From: Sphagnum magellanicum
Lineage: Eukaryota > Streptophyta > Sphagnopsida > Sphagnales > Sphagnaceae
Direction: 5' to 3'
NCBI GenBank assembly: GCA_021904315.1
Contig: CM038924.1
Span: 13,008,026-13,072,025, forward strand
DNA length: 64,000 nucleotides
Shown here: piece after piece, positions 12,800-25,233 of the stretch
Numbering within the stretch: position 1 is the first letter of the stretch
Layout of the letters: each line of letters begins with the position of its first letter
The notes under the pieces: generated by a model
Seen by the model: only the letters and a program-made list of their open reading frames with translations
Told to the model about the DNA's origin: nothing
The model's database searches: none
Program-made: the position numbers and the translations under genes

Positions 12800-15700
12800 A
12801 AAACTATCAAATATTAAAGCTAATGCATTTAACATACGTGTTGTTCCTTTATGGTTTGCAAATACATATTTCCAATTTATTTTAGATCCATATGTAGTTG
12901 CATCATATTGCACATCATACATGATTAAAATCGACAAGTCTACAACATCATAATTACAATCTAAAATTTTAAAAAATGTATTTAAGATAAAATTGATGCC
13001 AAGATTACAAAACAAAAATATTAGGCATTGGTTTTTTTCAATGTTGAAGAAATGTCCTCCTGAATGATTTTTATTTAATTCTTTCAATTCCTTTGTATCA
13101 TTCATTAGGAACATTCAAATTTCTCAATGTCTTTATATTGGGAACATGTTGTTGTAGTAAAACCACAATCCTAATTAAATCAACTAGTATTTGATTATAT
13201 TGACATAATGTGTTCATTAATTATAGACAAACATTTGAATAAAAAAAATATCTTTTGAATCTTTACCATTAGCAGAATTTGCATCCTATTATAACATTAG
13301 AAATAACAAACTATCAAAATGCTACAAATAAATAATCATCATGTTTTTGAATTATAATAAATATAAAGATATTAAATATTCACCATTCAAAAATTTAAAG
13401 GACTCACAATTGAGCACAAATATTACATGGAATGATGCATATTGTCAAGTTTTTTAAAATCCAAAATTAGATCCAAATTCAATTACAACATGCAACACAT
13501 ACATACAAATGAAAAGGATGATATTATCAATTTAAAATCAAAATTCTCACATCCATGGAACCTATGGAATGATGATATTGATGATGAAATTGGTGATATA
13601 TGTCCTTTAATTCCCATTACAAACACATTAAATATTGAAAATATGGTTTGAAAAATGATTTCATCAATAAATCACACAATACATTAATCAAAAAACACAA
13701 AATTTTGGAAATGATGGTTTCATAACATCATCAAATTTTATGATAATAAATGAATCCAAATATTGTTTTTTTTTTGAGATAGTTAAATGAAGAACAAATA
13801 TTAGTATTGATAATATGTATTAAAAAGAATTATCGTAATATTCCAATACATCTATTTTTGATAGGAGGTGTTGGATCTAGTAAAACTTTTATTTTTAAAT
13901 TAAAAATTCAAGGATTTTTACGATTATATAATAAAAACCTATCGTCAAACTTAACAAAGATAAAAGCTATATTCATAGAATTTAGATGTAAAATTGCATT
14001 TAATATTGATAATTAACAATTCATTCAATTTTAAACATACCTATTGAATAAACATTAACAAAAATATCAAATCTATCATTATATTCTTTAAACAAACTCA
14101 CATGTTGATATGAACAATTACAACTAATTGTTATAAATGAAATATCTTTTGTACCTACTAGAATGTTTAATGTTATAAATCATTGATTAAGATTAATAAA
14201 ACATATTCAAAACCAATTTTTTGGTGGTCTAGATGTCATCATGTCAAGTAACTTTTACCAAGCATTTTTCTAAAATATTGTTGGATTTTTGAATCCCTTT
14301 ATAAATACCAAATGCACAATACCACAATTATTTTATACAAATATCTTAGTCAACAAAAGCATAATACAATTGTAGTTAACAAAACAATTGGCCCAACATT
14401 CAATTTTAAGGCCATAAACATTCACCACCATTCATGTTCAACATCATATACACTTTTAAATGATCCAAGCAAAATTGCAAGTTTGCATATTACAATTCAT
14501 ATCAAACAAAATATTTTAAATGAATTATGTGTTAAAAATTATACAATATCCAATGATCTTGTTAATGGAGCTAATGGTATATTCAGAACATCAACATCAT
14601 ATCATAATAAAACCATAATTTGAATTTTTTCCCAAATCAAAAAATAGGGATGTTAACTAAAGAAACATTTATTCACTTTTATACAAACAATATTCAAGTA
14701 GATTAGACACCAATTGAACCGATTATCAAAAACATAAGAATTGAAAAAATTCAATTTTATATCATAACAAAAATTTAATTTTCAATTCAATTAACAACAT
14801 CAAAAACCATTAATCAATCACAAGGATTATTGCTAGATGAATTAACTTTTGATTGTACTAATGTTAAAAAACATGGACTATCATACACAACTCTTTCTTG
14901 CATTCAAACAAAAAATAATATATATATTTTTTGACTCCATTACAACATCACATCTTTGACATTGATCAATGTGTATGTGTAGGTGAAAAAATAAAAAGAT
15001 TATAAACATTTGCAAATTGGACACCTTTTGTTCCTTGATTGAAAGATTTATACAAACCTTCAATACAAATTCTTTACAACAACACTATCAAGATATAAAT
15101 CATGACCACAACCTATAATTATCACATGTTTTACATATTTTGAAAACAAAAATACAATTTTCAAATGACATACAAAATTTCATAAATACATCAAAATATT
15201 CTTATATCTCAATTTATAGTGGCCATGGTTTGATAATGATGTACAACACACAAATGTTCTTACATTCTTAAAACACAACAACATGGATTGGAATATATAA
15301 TAACTACAGTTGCCATAGAAAAAATGAAAAACAATTCATATCATATGTGTTCATAAAAGCCATTCTCGTTTGATTTCTATATCCCTCAACACATTGAAAG
15401 CCTTGGTTCAAAAATTTGCAAATGATTGGCCCCTCGTTACCTTAAGGAATTTTAATATCAACATATTAAATGACATTAAGCATAAGAACAATAAATCACA
15501 ATTAATAAATTTTATGAATAGGTTCAAATTAAAATCCCAATTAAAAAAGAACACAACAAAAGTTGAATCATAAATTAAATCACACATGAGAATGAATGCA
15601 AATTAGACGATATCATAAACATATTGACTAAATCTTCACTCGAGAATGAATGCAAATAAGACATATCAAAGACAAACACATTGACCAAATCTTCACAAAC

Positions 15701-15883
15701 CAATTTATATGGCATTCAAAACTACCAAACACATTACCAATGTATAACAATAGACCAATATCATCTCCATTCGTCTCATGTCACATTAAAAATCAAATAT
15801 ACTTTATAAAAAAAAAACAAAGCTACTTGTTATCACGGCATGATGTGGTGCAACATGAAGCCCAAATGTTGGTTGAATTTTGA
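12800..15883 (+). mobile_element. Fossil Helitron-type rolling-circle transposon
   Basis: Translation of the plus strand in shifting frames gives, in order, blocks I recognise from Helitron replication-helicase proteins. At about 12815-12960 there is ANAFN...PLWFAN and FILDPYVVASYCTSYMIK, as in the region before the helicase. At about 13780-14640 and 14800-14940 lies a PIF1-like helicase: EEQ motif, Walker A-like IGGVGSSKTF (about 13855-13890), INEIS in place of the usual DE box (about 14131-14146), FFGGLDVIMSS (about 14215-14245), LCVKNYTISNDLVNGANGIF, and GLSYTTLS (about 14873-14896) for the last helicase motif. At 15370-15573, LRNFNINIL resembles the GDFN motif of exonuclease/endonuclease/phosphatase enzymes, a C-terminal domain seen in Helentron-type Helitrons. 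The element is dead: many stops and frameshifts, Walker A altered, catalytic Asp replaced by Asn. I could not define the termini or a hairpin, nor recognise the HxH replication-initiator motif. Confidence 0.72.
13786..14937 (+). pseudogene. PIF1-like helicase pseudogene (Helitron)
   Basis: This is the best preserved part of the Helitron. Two open segments, about 13786-14016 and 14312-14623, are separated by stops and shifts, yet the order of helicase motifs is intact. In the family, PIF1-like helicase unwinds DNA during rolling-circle transposition. The phosphate-binding loop reads GGVGSSKT where the consensus has Gly-Thr-Gly-Lys, and the Mg-binding DE box reads NE. Both changes would abolish ATPase activity. 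Base composition is far more AT-rich than the window's genes, as expected for old methylated transposon sequence, though the element may have been AT-rich from the start. Confidence 0.75.
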
Positions 15884-16383
15884 CATTGACAATACTCTAG
15901 AGTAGAAAAGTATATTATTATTATTATTATTATTTATTATAATATTTTATTTTATAAAAAATATTATTAGAGTGGAAAAGTTCCTTTGGTCTATAGAAGC
16001 ATAGTTTGTAAGATATACTAATATTCCAACCTTATGTCAAGTTTGAAACCTTTACATTTGTCTCACACTTGTAACCCCCCCCCCCCCCCAATGTGGGTGA
16101 ATAAGTTAGGTTTAGGTTTGTGGGCCAGTTGGGCTTTTCTATGGAGTGCTTTAGGGGGGGGGGTGAATGCTGTAAAGAGGACCTAAGCCCACTTGCCCAG
16201 TGGCCCAGTGGCCCACCTCTTCTGACATGCAGCCCTTGGGGTTTGGCCGAGAGGACAAACAACAAGGGCAATTTGATTGAGAAAAGGGGACCCCAGTTAT
16301 AGCCCACTTAAGTAGTGATAACCCAGTTAAAAGTGGTCCAGTACAGTAGTAGCCCTTGCAAAATCAGGTGTTATTCAAACGTC
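15884..16383. other. Intergenic spacer with a TTA run and C15/G10 homopolymers
   Basis: A (TTA)n run lies at about 15914-15945. A run of 15 C (16075-16089) and a run of 10 G (16154-16163) are 64 bases apart and could pair as a hairpin or form quadruplex structures. Base composition shifts here from AT-rich transposon remnant to balanced sequence. Opposing frames at 16032-16307 and 16120-16302 have no recognisable similarity. Confidence 0.5.
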
Positions 16384-16995
16384 ACTTGAATCAAGACCTG
16401 GGCTAGCTGATTGGGGGTTCAACTTCCAAAGCCAAGAATTTGGTACCTGAGTTAAGACTTCCAGTTAGATGACTAGATTTATTAAACCAGGATTTTTGGT
16501 ACCTAAATTAGGACCTGGGTTTAGATGACTAAAGTCCCAAAAACGAGATTTTGGTACCTTCATTGAGACCAGGGTTAGATGACTAAAGGTCACAACACTA
16601 GGATTTTGGTACCTGAATTAAGATCTCATTTAGATGACTAAATGAACCAGGATTTTGGGCACTTGAAATTGAGACCTGGGTTAGATGACTAGAGTCCCAA
16701 AACCAGGGATTTGGTACCTGAATTAAGACCTCAGTTAGATGACTAAATGAATGGGGATGTTGACACTTGAATTAGGACCTGGGTTAGATGATGACTCTAA
16801 AGAACCAGGATTTTGGCACCTGAATTAGGGACCCGGGTTAGATGACCCTAGAACCTGACCTGAACACTATTCCAGAGAACCGTGCTAAACAACACTGGAC
16901 TAAACTCCCAAAACCAGGATCTCGATACCTGAATTAAGACCTGGGTCTCAGATGACCAAACTCCCCAAAACCGGGAATTCGTCACCTCAATATTT
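16384..16995 (+). repeat. ~55-bp degenerate minisatellite upstream of the ureide permease gene
   Basis: About eleven degenerate copies of a unit containing GGTACCTGAATTAAGACC, then TTAGATGACTAAA, then CCAGGATTTT. The GGTACC (or variant) landmarks fall at about 16442, 16498, 16553, 16608, 16658, 16713, 16762, 16815, 16924 and 16980. Spacing is mostly 55, with shorter 49-53 variants; a badly decayed copy sits around 16870. No reading frame spans the array. It ends about 740 bases before the proposed permease start codon, so it lies in or beside that promoter. Confidence 0.9.
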
Positions 16996-17737
16996 CTCCG
17001 TGCTTTGGGACCACGGTGTGGATTGGGCCCTGGAATTAGGGTTTTGTGGGGACGGAGGGACGAGCGTAGTGTCGCAGTACGCGCGCTCCTGCGATGGAGG
17101 AGGACGGAATGCGGCGTAATAATAGTAGCGAACAAATCAACACCCAACAACAACAACGAACAGCAGCATGAGCTGCACACCCAGCAACAGGATTTTCTGA
17201 ATACCCCCACCCATAAGAGTTTTGGAACGCCCAACAACATCACCAGGAGGAGCTGCAACAGGAAACAGAGGGGAAAGAAGAAGAAGAAGAAGGAGAGCCA
17301 CCGTCTGCGGAAAGATCCCGGAGGACTTTTTTTCTCATTCCGTCTCGTTACTACACGTCCCTAAGCAATCCTTGGTTTTTTCAGATGTTCATTTGGGAGA
17401 ATTCTTGTAGATGGGGTGATAGAGGAGATGCATCTAGATTGGGGATCAAATAATTTTACAATGCAATCCAGATTCACAAGTTGGTCGGTGGAATGGGTAC
17501 TGTTGAGCAGAGCAATTGATGCAGTAGCTAAGTAGGTGAGGAGGAGAGAACTGATGATGAAGGGTCAGCAATAAAATAGTTGGAGTTGTGGAAAAAGTGT
17601 TGGAGATTTTCATGGAATCGATTGCGGCGATGGTGAGCAAGAGTCGTTAGCAAAGAGATAAAGTCTGGTGAAAAGGATCATAGTTGTTGTTGTTGTTGTG
17701 TTTCTTCTTTTTTCTTTTTTGGCAGCAAGGAAAAAAA
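16996..17737 (+). promoter_or_regulatory. Upstream region / probable 5' UTR of the ureide permease gene
   Basis: Around 17000-17120 the sequence is GC- and CpG-rich compared with its surroundings, which suits a promoter or first untranslated exon. It includes an AGGGTTTTGTGG element near 17038. Further on are CAA and AAG triplet runs. TTTTTTGGCAG at 17715-17725 is a good splice acceptor 12 bases before the start codon, so an untranslated first exon and leader intron are likely. Open frames at 16848-17258 (minus) and 17005-17364 (plus) look like chance frames of CAA/AAG repeats. Confidence 0.45.
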
Positions 17738-20700
17738 ATGTACATAATGAGTGACAAGGGAGTGGCCATCGTGCTCATGATCATCTCCCTTTGGTGCTTG
17801 GGATCATGGCCGGCTCTGTTCAATGTTTTGGAGAGGAGGGGACGAGTGCCCATGCACACTTACATGGACTACACAATTGCCACTTACTGTGTGGCCGTCG
17901 GGTTTGCACTCACTCTTGGAGAGATCGGGGGTAGTAGTGCCAAGTACCCTAATTTCACCACTCAGCTCTTCCAGGTTCAGCCCATTTCTGTCCCCAACCC
18001 CCATCTTTCCACAACTTTGATGCATTGCCCAGTTTGCTTGCTGCAAGTAACTGTCATAATATGAAGAGAAGCGGAACTTCAACATGATTTTTCATAACCT
18101 GCAAATTGTACGATTTTGAAGAAAAAATTTCAAGTTATAAGATATCAGTAATCCATGACCATCTAGATTGTCCAGGAAATCATTTCCACTTCCATTAATT
18201 TCAGAACATCAAATTCAATCTCCACCTATTGAAGATATTAACTTTTCTAGCACCCCCAACAGCCCTTAGCATCATAAGACCCTAAACCATAAGCCCCGCA
18301 AAGATCTTCACAAAACAAAAAACTGGACCACAACACCATAATCCCTTTCAGGTGGTGATTTCAGACATGCTTAGTAAAGTGGTACACAAACAAAAGAGCA
18401 GATGCTATTGGCTTGATGTTGCAATAGCAGGAAAGAGAATGAAGGCATTTCATGTGATTTTATGTTTTGTATGGTTTTGGTGGACCAAAGAATAAGGCAC
18501 CATGGGTGGTGATTGGCATAATTCTTTCTACAATGGTAAGAGACAGAAAGAAAGATAGTCTAGTGAAGATGGGTGTTTTTGATGGTAGACCATTGGTAGT
18601 TAATATGATGACGTGCAGAACAATGGACCATCTGTGGCATTTGCAATGCTTGGTGGATTGGTGCTCTGCCTGGGCAACATCTCAATGCAGTATTCACTTG
18701 CATTTGTCGGCATCTCGCTGACTGAAGTTGTTTCAGCTAGTGTGGCGGTTGTGGTTGGTGAGTTCATCTGTTTTGTGTACCAGGGGATTCTGTTGTTCCA
18801 ACTTTTTTGTCCATAGCTTTTTGTTCAGCAAGGGAATTCTTTCTTTGTGTGGTACATACATAGTGCAGGGGTTTTTTACAAATGTGAAAGGAAACTGCCA
18901 CTTTCAATAGTAGGCAGTGTAGATAAATAATATATTTATCTTTTACATAGTGGATGACCACAGGCAGTTGATGTGGGAGTTGTTGTGGCAGGGACAAGTG
19001 TCAATTACTTTCTAGATCATCGTATGAATTGTGCCATCATATTGTTTCCGGGAGTAGCATGTTTTCTGGTGGCAGTAGTGTTGGGCTCTTTCTGCCATGC
19101 TTCCAATGCAGCCGACATTGCTTTGAAACTGAACACCAAGCCCATTGTACCATATAGGTGAACTATCTCTCTCCACTCTCCTCAACCTCCATGTGTGTCT
19201 ATTGTCATCTTTTCCCACTTCACTTGGAAGAACATTGTGTCATTATTGTATTGTCCTTCTCCCAGTACCCTGACAACAACTCCTCAGTAACTACTACTCC
19301 CCCTCAGGAACTATAGTTTACTGGTTTCTGGAAAACCAGGTCGGAGGATGCAGAGGAAGCAATAATGAACTCAGACAATGCTAAGCTACTTGGCAAGCAA
19401 TGTTGTGAGTTTCTTTTTCCCCTTCTCAACCCCATCTCTCAACCCACCTCCCAATTCTCATTTTGACATTTTCTTTTGGCTTGTCTTTCACATATCTCAG
19501 CCTGTTGGAGAAAGTATGGCTGAATTGTACAGGGCTGATCTATGATCTTTGAGCAAGGAGAACACATCCCCTGATAGATTTACTAGGTAGCCTAGTTTTT
19601 AAGATTGGTTCTGTGTCACAGTTACAGAGGGAGTTGCTCAGACCAAGGAGGGCAGGGGTTCATGCAGCCGTTTGCCAATCAGGGGTGAAGAGTGGGGCGC
19701 AGAGACAACCGAGCTAGCTATGGGAAGTGCTGAGTTCTTACATAATTTGGAGGATCGAAGGGCAATCAAGGTGCATATCTGTCAATAGCTTTTTGCTTGC
19801 AAATGGGTCTTAGCCAATGTGCAGCTTTTTTCATTTATTTTCAGTTTCATGGGTGCAGATAAAGGGAAGAAGTGTGGGATTCGGGCTGGGGATTGCACTG
19901 TTCACAGGGGCTTGCTATGCACTTTTCTCACCTTTGTTCAACCTCGCCACAAATGACCAGTTTCACCTGCTGAAGCCAAATGTGCCACACTTGGTGGTCT
20001 ACACGACCTTCTTCTACTTCTCCACATCTTTCTTCATATGTGCCATGCTACTCAACATTTTACTTCTCTACTACCCACTTGTGGGACTCCCTAAGTCCTC
20101 TCTGCATGCTTATTTGAGGGACTGGGAAGGTCGTTACCTTGCAGTTCTTGCAGGCCTGATTTGTGGCTTTGGCAACAGTTTCCAGTTCATGGGAGGCCAA
20201 GCTGCTGGCTATGCTGCCGCTGATGCTGTACAGGTCAGTTCCTACCCCCAGTCCTTCTTCCCTCCTTAGAATTGTCTCTTTTCTGAAGTTACAAGAAAAG
20301 TCAGGCATGATGTGTCTCAGCATTTGTAGGTTTTACACAATCTCCAACCTTCTTACTGGCTGGTGTTGTGACAGAAACTCAGTACATTTGGTTAATGTTT
20401 GACATTAACCCTGCACCTATTGCCAGGAACTGATGAAGTCTGGGGGGATGTTATGTTAGGTGGTCAATGCTGTTGAAGGTCTCTGAACATGCATATGATC
20501 AATGCTGTTGTCCAAACTACACATTAGTTCTGTATTCTGGTCTGGTTTTTCTCTTTTTCTTTGGGGTGAGGTTTTCTGCTTTTTCATTGTTGCTGATGGT
20601 TTTTGGTTTTTTAGTAACATCTGAAATATTCACTTCCTTGTCATAGGGTAATCTCCAAATTCTTTTCAGCTTGCCTTAAATTGTGAGTATTGAGAAATTC

Positions 20701-20971
20701 TCCATACCTTTGAAGATATATTTTCACAGAATCTCCAACTTTCTTCTGCAAACATAAATATCATAAGTGCAAACTATTTCATGGATTGCTGCCCTGGTAT
20801 GGTGATTGTTGTGTGCAGGCACTTCCATTGGTTGGGACGCTGTGGGGCATTGTGCTATTTGGGGAGTATCACAAATCATCTCAAAGGACTTACATGCTAC
20901 TCTCTGCCATGCTGATAATGTTTGCCGTTGCTGTGACTCTGCTCATTGCATCATCAGGTCACAGAGGTTGA
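17738..20971 (+). CDS. Ureide permease (UPS family), seven coding exons
   Basis: Membrane transporter of the plant UPS family, which moves allantoin and other oxo-derivative nitrogen heterocycles such as uracil, probably with protons, across plasma or endomembranes. Exons: 17738-17974, 18619-18757, 18992-19157, 19340-19404, 19622-19770, 19859-20233 and 20819-20971; phases close, giving 427 residues. Family blocks in order: LGSWPALFNVLERRGRVPMH near the N-terminus, SMQYSLAFVGISLTEVVSAS, TSVNYFLDHRMN, ILFPGVACFLVAVVLGSFCH, HASNAADIALKLN, FSPLFNLATNDQFH, FMGGQAAGYAAADAVQ and FGEYHKSSQRTY with SSGHRG at the end. About ten membrane helices are visible as hydrophobic stretches, with a long hydrophilic central loop (exons 4-5) that is normally variable. 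The start at 17738 matches the family's N-terminal length. Which UPS paralogue it equals, and its substrate, cannot be told from sequence. A possible AATAAA signal lies at 21325. Confidence 0.92.
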
Positions 20972-23900
20972 TGTTTTCCCAGTGCTCGAATCCAGTTGCA
21001 GCCTGTCTGCCAACCTCTGTCACCACTAACTTTGTTGTCATTTGTGGATCAAGAATTCCAATTCTTGACATTCTCATGTGTGCTTGCTTCCACGAGGATT
21101 GCTCAGGCAGGGACTGAAAGTAGATCAAAGGAGATCAGGAATTCAGAGTTAGCATCTCAACAGGGAGCACTTTGTTTCTCTAGAATGTAAGTGAGTCCCA
21201 CCCTTGTTGCGTAGTGACTATGAAGATTACATCAGCAGATACAGCTGTGCTACTCTCTGCAATGGCATATGCAAGCATATGTGGCATATTTGGCTAGTTG
21301 TGCACAGAGGGAAGGTCAACTGACAAATAAATTGGACCCAATTTGATAGTTTTTTCCTTGTCATGTTGAGGTTTTTTCATCGCTTCCAGAAATGTGATGA
21401 AAACCCCCATAAAACCCAGATTTGTGTGTAAATTGTTAACCTGGGTTTCAAGGGGATTATATAGTACACTTTTCCTACACCCACAGTTGGGCGCTGATAT
21501 AAGTCAGCAGGGAATAATGGACACACTAGTCACTATCATTTATGACGAAGGTGATTGGTTCATATTTTTAAGTGAATGATGCAAGGTTATGACATTATGA
21601 CCACCATCAATCCTTGTTATGTTCTTTTCTTTGTATTTGGTTGGGCTGATGTGACCTTGTTTTTGTGGAGTTTTTTTCCCTCTCTGCATTTGCATTGATG
21701 TATTGCCTTTCTTATCTGATTTACTTTGCAGATTGCAAATTCTATATTATATCTCTGGCAGTTCTGTTGAATTTACTACATATTAACTGCCTTGTGCGAA
21801 CCCATGTGCAGATCTGAGTGTTTCTTAGTTGAATATGGCATAGGCATATTGTATATGTAGTTGTATAGATTGTCAAGAAACCGCTGGTTGTAATGCTGTG
21901 GTACAATTGAATTTAGACAGCATGATAGCTGGCAGCCTTTAGATACACCAGGAAACTTGGCCCAATGCTTTTATGTTGTGTGAAGGTCCACGAAATACAA
22001 TGGGAATTTTTCGAACTGGGTTTTGATGTGAAGGCAGAGGACAAGTCTGGCCTTGTATTTTGAGAATGTCGCCCCACGCAGGCTTTACCCATCAAACATG
22101 AGGCAAACATCATCACCAACCTAAGTAGACAAAACATACATAAATCACCAGGTGTAGGAGGGGGAGCATTCTTACACCTACTTCTTGAGAGTTGGAGGGA
22201 TCTTATAGGTGTAGGATTCCTCCTCTTTTCTAGGAGGGATATTCATCAATATGAGGTGCTCTCCAAACACACTGATTTCTCATATTTGCAAATGAGAGAA
22301 GAGATGAGTCACAGTACACACCAACCCAATGTGTAGTGACTTTTTGAGGAAATTTGCTACCCTCAATTTTTTAAGACTTCTCAAAACATTTGAAGCTTGC
22401 TCTAGTTTGAGATTAGGTTCAATTCATCTATGTTGTAACCAATAAAACTTTAAAAAGTATTTGTGACATTAATTTTGTTTAAGTAGTAAACAGTGTCCAA
22501 AATAAAAGATTGTGCCAAAAAATGTACCTAAACTACTAATTCTTTGTTGGTTCTTTTCCTGAAAATCAAGAATTCTTTGTAAATTTTCAAAAACCCAAAA
22601 CTAAAGGTTCTATGATTTTGATACTTATTAAAACCCAAAACCAAAACTAAGAGTTCTTTGATTCTAAAACCCAAAAAAACTAGAACTAGAGGTTCTTAAC
22701 AAAAACCACACAACATTGTACATACATTGATGAGAAAGGAATATGTGGTATTTAAACCCTAACATACCTAATTCACATATTGTTGAGGTCCACTTTTCCA
22801 AGTCGCTACTAGAGGTTTTACTTATCACATCTTGGCCGAGTTGTCTTTAGAGTAAGATGCAATATGCAACACAACCTTAGTAACAAAGCCACCAATGTTA
22901 ATCCTTCTCTTGGAAACAAGTTCCTTATATGATCAATCATATCATCTGAAACACAAGTGAATCTTAACTACACACACTTTCCACCCTAGTTTTCTTAGTG
23001 CACATATCCCAAAGTATGCATCTATCGCTCAAGGAACATTGCAAGAATGTAATTCTAATAGAAACTTATGTGGCACTTTGTTGGAATATATGTTCAAAAC
23101 ATGTTCAAATATCTTGACTTCGAAACTTAAACCCATGGCCCCAATGATATAGTTCATATATAACCAACCATGTTAATGCTTGTATAGAAACCGCTTCATC
23201 AACAAAGAGGGTTACAAATGGCCTTGCATATTGCAAGAGTGAATTGCCCATTCTTAGTACTAGCCATCCAACCAATGCAAATCCCACTCATAGCCTACAA
23301 CACCCACATGCAACAATGCCTACCTCAATGGCAAGATAGAAGAAAGGGGCAACAATTTCTTCTAGTACGATCATGGTTCAAGTATCTCCTTATCTTATGG
23401 GCTACTACCACCTTGGAAATGGAACAACTTTTTGTTCGCTACAATTAGAGCAACATGGTCAACCAAATCTTTGTATGGACTTAATTTTGTAACACATTAG
23501 AGGCCCAATTGAGTCTTGAGGTTTTTATGTTTGGACTCATTGAATCAAATTCTATCTACTCTTCTAGACAATCATGTGTTTGGAGGATAACAAAAGTATA
23601 AGCTCACAATGATGATTTGGAGAGAAGGATGTTCCTTGTTTTATATCAATCTTGGTGAAGAAAAGTTTTGGAATGCCTTTCTAGTGACCACTAGAAACAA
23701 CATTGAGTTGGAACACCTTTGGATTGCACCCCCTAGTTAGGGAGGTCTTTGCTAATGGTGTTCATGTGTTTTGCAATCATGTGCACATGAATTGGACAAA
23801 TTGGCCCAATTGGTGGCTAATAAAATTCAAGGTCTCCTATTGGGTTTCAAGGACATTAGTGGAATAACAGTTGGGAAGACATATCATGGACAATGATAGT

Positions 23901-25233
23901 AGCTTCAACTCAACAAGTTAGTTCAATGTGTGCATGCGAAATTCCAATTTTGGGATTGGAGTTGTTTGAACACCTCAAGCAAAATATGCAATGATTTGGG
24001 CACTAGTGATCCTTGGTACAAGGTTTTTTGTTTATCTTATAGTAATTCCTAAGACAAATTGGTGAATTCAAGAATGTTCCCAACATCATGAGGAATTTTA
24101 TGCTTCACATAATCTAATACCATCAGTTTATGTGATTACTTCAAGATCTTAAGCAATCTATTTCTCGTATCTTAGGGGGATGAAATCAGCTATGGTGTCT
24201 ATTCTATTTAGTACAAAACTTAAAAGGCTGAAAAATAGTTCCTTCTTGGCACTTGTAGAGAGCTCAAATATATCCCAAGTCTAACGGGAGAAAGCTAAAA
24301 ACATTTTTATAACTTGAACCTTCATTGTGTATTCATTGCATTGGGAGAAGCATATCAAATTAAACTTTGCAAAACATCTCTAGAAAACATTTGCAAATTT
24401 AAATTTAAGTTCACACACACAAGCACACTTGCATTTTGATGTAAACAATGGTAATCTGTGGTTAGCACACACACTTGCTACCTAGAAGGCTGGGAGTTCA
24501 TTTCTCCATAAATTTTGGTAGTTTTTAACTCTAAAATTCTTTTTATTCAACTTTCCCTTTTGGGAACTAATTCATGTCGAACTATAGTGGCAGGTACAGT
24601 ATGTAATTTGGAAGAGTTGAGAGCTTTGAGAATAGATGCTACCATGCCCCAGTTGTGAAAATTAGGTTTGGAAAATTCTACAAGTCCCAATCCATTCTCT
24701 CTAGAGCCTTAAAAGGCAACGGACAAGATAGGGTGTAGAGTGAAATTTCACTACTTGTGAACCTGCGAACACTATGTGAAAAGTTTCAAGTTTTCACACA
24801 TCTTTGAGAAGATTCACATATCTCACATTGAGTCAAGTAGAATGGACTTGCTTTCTTGTATGTTACATGATAAAATTGAAAACCTATGTTGTTTGTAGTT
24901 TGAAACACCACATGAGACAAGTGGCACATGTAAACCATTTTCTAGTACATGTTTGTTCATGTAATACAGTATTATAATGGCCTCAAGGGTACAAGAGGAG
25001 CTGAGCAATACCATCTTCAAAGACTTGCAGCATTACACTAGGTGAGCCAAAAGTGAGTTGCAATAGAGACAAACCACTGCTTATTATAGGGTGATTATCA
25101 AATTGATATTATGGAAACATAGAGTTGAAGCATGGCTGTGGCTATTATGATTTTAGAGGCTTAGGGTTTGTGACCTTTAGTTATAAACAATCCTGATCAA
25201 TCCTTGGTTCTTACCGATTGATTTGTGGAATAA
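20972..25233. other. Intergenic region between UPS and D-CDES genes
   Basis: The first few hundred bases are the permease 3' UTR. From about 22.1 kb the DNA looks like decayed repeat sequence. The block at 22145-22265, with TTCTTACACCTACTTCTT and CTTTTCTAGGAGGGAT, has a diverged relative at 42920-43045. A run of AAAACCCAAAACC / GGTTCT-like phrases lies at 22580-22700. A minus-strand frame at 23105-23287 and plus frames at 23218-23448 are unrecognised and probably non-coding. The last 200 bases before 25233 are probably the 3' UTR of the minus-strand enzyme gene. Confidence 0.45.
22145..22265. repeat. Dispersed repeat, copy 1 (relative at 42920-43045)
   Basis: The two blocks share GGTGTAGGAxGG, then TTCTTACACxTACTxCTTxA, then CTTTTCTAGGAxGGATA, in the same order and spacing class and the same orientation. 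They are clearly diverged. I see no terminal inverted repeats or coding capacity, so the type of element is unknown. Confidence 0.5.

Noticed and set aside
12701-13114. 137-codon minus-strand frame
   Set aside because: The opposite strand translates to a recognisable Helitron protein block (DPYVVASYCTSYM), so the minus frame is a shadow in AT-rich DNA.
16075-16163. C15 and G10 runs as a CRISPR-like or terminator structure
   Set aside because: A single pair of homopolymers in a plant nuclear region; no repeat-spacer pattern and no prokaryotic context.
17005-17364. 119-codon frame upstream of the permease as an extra N-terminal exon
   Set aside because: Rich in Asn, Gln and Lys from triplet repeats, with no similarity to permeases; the family N-terminus is already complete at 17738.
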